Source: Oscillatoria nigro-viridis PCC 7112 (GTDB taxonomy: Bacteria; Cyanobacteriota; Cyanobacteriia; Cyanobacteriales; Microcoleaceae). Taken from it: DNA of 64,000 bases. Position 1 is the first letter of the stretch. Every line of letters begins with the position of its first letter. This document shows, one piece after another, positions 61,113 through 64,000 of this stretch. The stretch lies in NCBI RefSeq assembly GCF_000317475.1, contig NC_019729.1, forward strand, positions 4,540,501-4,604,500, given 5' to 3'. The notes below the pieces were generated by a model that was given only the letters and a program-made list of their open reading frames with translations, had not been told where the DNA came from and searched no databases. The position numbers and the translations under genes were made by a program.

Positions 61113-61687
61113 GGCAGCGCATCGTAGGATTTCCGGTTAGAGAACCATAATTAAGTTCTCCGTTAGTCCATTTGAGATTTGAGATTTACTTCACAGATAA
61201 ATCTGGTAGATTGAACCTTAATCTAAAATTTTTATCTCTCCACGGCTGTTGTCTGAAAGCAAGTATCCTTTTTTGGATGAATCAGAACCCAGCGTCCTGA
61301 TTCATCCATTGATAGAAAACTCTAGTTGTCAGTACAAACACGGACTAATTATGAACAATTAACCCGACATCATATAAGTCATAGCCTGAGTAATTTCCGC
61401 CATCGGCGCACTGAAACTGTTGGCTAATTTTTTTTATGAGAAATATAGAGGCTTTTGTAATAAAAGTTTATCAAACGAGTCGGGCGCAGCAGTTTTTTGC
61501 TCTTGAAAAAGATCGAAATCTTCCCAATTTGGGCAGTTCTTTGATTGTGACTTAAGAACCGAGGGAAAGTATTCAGCCATTTGGCTAATCATTTATTGGC
61601 TAATTGGCCCAATTATTAATTGGCTAGTTTGAGTATGCTAGAGTTAGTCAGGTTCAGATATATAGTGCCATCTGTTATCTAATTATC
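61113..61687. other. Intergenic region upstream of the REC-EAL gene
   Basis: About 575 bp. GATTTGA heptamers at 61171-61188, then the inverted partner of the 53-bp dispersed repeat (61192-61245). Near 61375-61430 the minus strand shows a short frame of about 25 codons ending SAPMAEITQAMTYMMSG, perhaps a decayed gene end. The AT-rich stretch 61580-61680 (TTGGCTAATT repeats) probably holds the promoter. Confidence 0.45.
61192..61245 (-). repeat. Dispersed 53-bp repeat, inverted partner of 32294-32346
   Basis: The reverse complement reads CCGTGGAGAGATAAAAATTT and onward, like 32294-32346 with about 90% identity. Confidence 0.7.
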
Positions 61688-63022
61688 ATGCTCAAAATTT
61701 TGGTGATTGAAGACGACGAATTAATCCGGGAAACTCTTCTGCAACTCCTGGAATCTCACAGCTACCGGGTCATTGCGGCCGAAAACGGTCGAGCTGGGGT
61801 GCAGATGGCACTTTCGGAGATACCAGATTTAATTTTGTGCGACGTGCAGATGCCGGAACTCGACGGTTATGACGTGTTGCGGACGCTGCGGCAAAACTCC
61901 CTAGCTGCTACAATTCCATTTATTTTCCTCACGGCTCAAAGTGAAAAAACCGATTTTCGTCGCGGGATGGAATTGGGGGCAGACGATTACTTGACAAAGC
62001 CGTTTACCAAGGCTGAATTGCTGGGCTCCATTGCTTCTCGCGTCTTGAAACGGCAAACTATTACTCAACCGCTGACAGTCGCGCTTCACCAAGCAGAAGC
62101 CAGACTCAAAGATTTAGTTAACGACTCCACCAAGGTTACAACCCTCTCTCCTGAAAAGTTTGCTCTCGAAGCTTTGCTGCGCCACGCTTTGGCACAAGGT
62201 GAGTTTCAGGTATACTATCAGCCGCAAGTGAATATTGCTACCGGCAAAGTTATCGGCGCCGAGGCTTTAGTGCGGTGGCAAAATCCCGATCGAGGTATAA
62301 TTTCTCCCTGCGAATTTATTCCATTAGCAGAAGAAACAGGTTTAATTATTCAGATTGGCGAGTGGGTACTGCTTTCAGCTTGCGCTCAAGCCGCTAGTTG
62401 GCTGGCGGCGGGGTTTTCGCCTTTTACAATATCAGTAAACTTGTCGGCCCGGCAGTTGTCCGACCCGGAACTCAAGGCGCGAATCGTTCAAATATTGGAA
62501 ACTACAGGCTTGGAGCCTGCTAATTTAGAATTAGAAATGACCGAAAGCGCTTTGGTGGAAAATGCGACAGTAGCAGGCGCTACTTTAAACCAACTAAAAG
62601 CTCTAGGAATTCGGATTGCTATTGACGACTTCGGCACCGGTTACGCTACTTTAGGATATCTCAAGCAATTTGCTTTTGACAGTTTAAAGATCGATCGAAT
62701 TTTCGTCCGCAATGCCAACGAAGATACTCAAAATGCTGCTATTACTACAGCAGTAATTTTACTGGGTCACAGTTTGAACATGACTGTCATTGCTGAGGGA
62801 GTGGAAACAGAAGCAGAACTAGATTTTTTGAAACAACATCAGTGCGATATCATGCAGGGGTATCTGTTCAGTCGCCCCGAACCAGCAGCGATAATTGAAA
62901 GTATGTTGGTTGCCGCCCCGAGTTTGTTCGCGCCGCCCCCAGCAGCACCTGGTCGCGTTGTCCCTTTTGTACCTGTGTCCGAACCAGAAAAATCTAAAAA
63001 CCTTTCAATGTCGGGTCTATGA
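61688..63022 (+). CDS. Response regulator with EAL phosphodiesterase domain
   Basis: 444 residues. REC domain (1-125) with D52 in LILCDVQMPELDG, D9/D10 and K in LTKPFT. EAL domain (about 160-405) with complete motifs GAEALVRW, NLSARQ, EMTES, DDFGTGYATL, KIDRIF, AEGVE and QGYLFSR, so c-di-GMP hydrolysis is expected. Pro/Ala-rich tail. No GGDEF domain, unlike the protein at 15925-17625. Its kinase is not adjacent. Confidence 0.92.
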   Translation: MLKILVIEDDELIRETLLQLLESHSYRVIAAENGRAGVQMALSEIPDLILCDVQMPELDGYDVLRTLRQNSLAATIPFIFLTAQSEKTDFRRGMELGADDYLTKPFTKAELLGSIASRVLKRQTITQPLTVALHQAEARLKDLVNDSTKVTTLSPEKFALEALLRHALAQGEFQVYYQPQVNIATGKVIGAEALVRWQNPDRGIISPCEFIPLAEETGLIIQIGEWVLLSACAQAASWLAAGFSPFTISVNLSARQLSDPELKARIVQILETTGLEPANLELEMTESALVENATVAGATLNQLKALGIRIAIDDFGTGYATLGYLKQFAFDSLKIDRIFVRNANEDTQNAAITTAVILLGHSLNMTVIAEGVETEAELDFLKQHQCDIMQGYLFSRPEPAAIIESMLVAAPSLFAPPPAAPGRVVPFVPVSEPEKSKNLSMSGL

Positions 63023-63344
63023 ATAGTTTGAGTGTCACCAATATTTCTGTATAATACGATAAAATTATTTCTTTTACCTTCTATTTTTTGCATAAAAGTT
63101 GACGCTTCCTCGTAAAAACTGGTAGCTTTTGATGATAGGCGAATCAAAGACGGATATTGTTCCCCATATTGCTCTACTGCTTCCCCTTTTATGCGCGAGG
63201 CGATCCTAATTGGACTATTTGAGAAAGTGTGGGGTCTTGAAATTGCGAGCTTTTATCAAGTGACAGCAGGTAAACTCAATTAAGTTCCTACTTTGGGACT
63301 GACAGTTTCAAGAACTGTCCAACTGGAATTGGTGCAAGCCTGTC
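63023..63344. promoter_or_regulatory. Promoter region of the last regulator gene
   Basis: About 320 bp. TTGAGT (63028-63033), 16-bp spacer, TATAAT (63050-63055) is a good sigma-70-type promoter pointing right. A perfect hairpin GACAGTT-TCAAG-AACTGTC (63301-63319) lies in the predicted leader, 25 bp before the ATG, and may affect translation. No gene seen. Confidence 0.5.
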
Positions 63345-64000
63345 ATGGAAAGAATATTAGTGGTTGACGACGAAGCAGACTGTCAAACAGTCTTAGCAAT
63401 GTACCTGGAAAGCCAAGGATATCGGGTGCAATGCGCTACTTCAGGGGTTGAGGCGCTCTCGATTTTTGAAAATGCCCCCCCAGATTTGGTAATTTCAGAT
63501 GTCATGATGCCGGAAATGGACGGGTTTGAGTTTTGTCGCCGTTTGCGAACTACCCGTTTGGGACAATTAGTCCCCTTTATATTTTTGTCGGGTCAAGGCG
63601 AGTTGGAGTCAAAAGTTGAAGGTCATTCGATCGGCGGTGACGATTATCTGGTAAAACCTTTTCAGTCTGAAGAAATTTTAGCTAAGGTAAAGGCGCAGTT
63701 AGAGCGCTCTCACCGCATTCACGCCGAGATTGTCCGACTGCTTCAAACTTCTAGCGGTAGGGCCGTGGAACCACAATTTGTGGCAGTATTGCCAGCACCT
63801 GCACCTTTGCCTTTAACACCAGCCGAGGAAAGAGTTTTTTGGGAGGTTATCCAGGGTTATACTAACAAACAAATTAGCGATCGGCTGTTTATTAGCCCCC
63901 GGACTGTGCAAGCTCATTTAGGCAGCATTTTCAGCAAATTACAGTTAGAAAATCGTGCCCAGCTTGTGAGATTTGCCCTAGAAAGAGGATACAAACCACC
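63345..64000 (+). CDS. REC-LuxR (NarL-type) response regulator, 3' end beyond window
   Basis: 218 codons visible from ATG 63345; the frame is still open at the window edge. REC domain (about 1-125) with D8/D9, D52 in LVISDVMMPEMDG and K in YLVKPFQ. C-terminal LuxR HTH (about 160-215): LTPAEERVFWEVIQGYTNKQ, then ISDRLFISPRTVQAHL and RAQLVRFALERGY. Similar to cyanobacterial NarL-type regulators; target unknown. The end is probably near. Confidence 0.88.
   Translation, partial: MERILVVDDEADCQTVLAMYLESQGYRVQCATSGVEALSIFENAPPDLVISDVMMPEMDGFEFCRRLRTTRLGQLVPFIFLSGQGELESKVEGHSIGGDDYLVKPFQSEEILAKVKAQLERSHRIHAEIVRLLQTSSGRAVEPQFVAVLPAPAPLPLTPAEERVFWEVIQGYTNKQISDRLFISPRTVQAHLGSIFSKLQLENRAQLVRFALERGYKP

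Noticed and set aside
61375-61430. Minus-strand end fragment SAPMAEITQAMTYMMSG
   Set aside because: Only about 25 codons between stops and no recognisable family; may be chance.
1-64000. tRNA or rRNA genes
   Set aside because: I looked for T-loop type GGTTCGAATCC motifs and rRNA-like blocks in the gaps and saw none; a covariance-model scan would be decisive.

Overview
The window reads as a piece of chromosome from a filamentous, non-heterocystous-type cyanobacterium of the Microcoleus/Oscillatoria kind. This is inferred from the very dense HIP1 octamers (GCGATCGC and near versions), Ycf35 and DesA homologues, Uma2 and XisH/XisI genes, heptanucleotide tandem repeats of the STRR type, and many palindromic dispersed repeats. 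No rRNA, tRNA or CRISPR array was found.

Layout. 1-3.5 kb: the end of a HEPN-domain gene, ilvA and a phosphodiester-glycosidase-like membrane protein. 3.5-10.1 kb: an accessory stretch with toxin-antitoxin-like genes (DUF433/DUF5615, a HicB-like protein, a MazEF-type pair), a small regulator with two palindromic operators, a Uma2 nuclease, two tandemly duplicated membrane-anchored genes (one frameshifted at an A11 run) and a stand-alone HTH of the kind that begins cyanobacterial conflict-system proteins. 10-19 kb: DUF6544 protein, Ycf35, a WD40 protein, a PAS histidine kinase translationally coupled to a REC-GGDEF-EAL protein, and a J-domain protein. 19-32 kb: CHASE2 kinase with a tail-to-tail NarL-type regulator, duplicated small secreted proteins, polA with a repeat inserted in frame, a nuclease lipoprotein, a lone tnpB, and a HAMP histidine kinase. 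32-43 kb: secreted DUF2259 protein, clpB, two RHH proteins, a decayed DUF262 + HEPN nuclease pair, YihY and MscS membrane proteins. 43-50.8 kb: TetR-MFS efflux operon bracketed by inverted MITE copies, purU, thrC, desA. 51-55 kb: an unusual operon with a restriction-type nuclease domain fused to ParA, plus two ParB-like coiled-coil proteins. 55-64 kb: Uma2, xisHI, a CoA-ligase-like protein, a Ser/Thr kinase, a REC-EAL protein and a REC-LuxR regulator that runs off the end.

How the genes relate. The housekeeping genes (ilvA, thrC, polA, clpB, purU, desA) stand as single units between accessory islands. Cyclic-di-GMP turnover is represented by two EAL proteins, one coupled to a sensor kinase. 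The most interesting candidate system is the nuclease-ParA fusion with its ParB-like partners. A second theme is repeat invasion: palindromic repeats sit in frame inside polA, a ParB-like gene and a CoA-ligase-like gene, and mark the edges of several accessory cassettes. Family assignments come from motif recognition in the sequence only; no database search was run.
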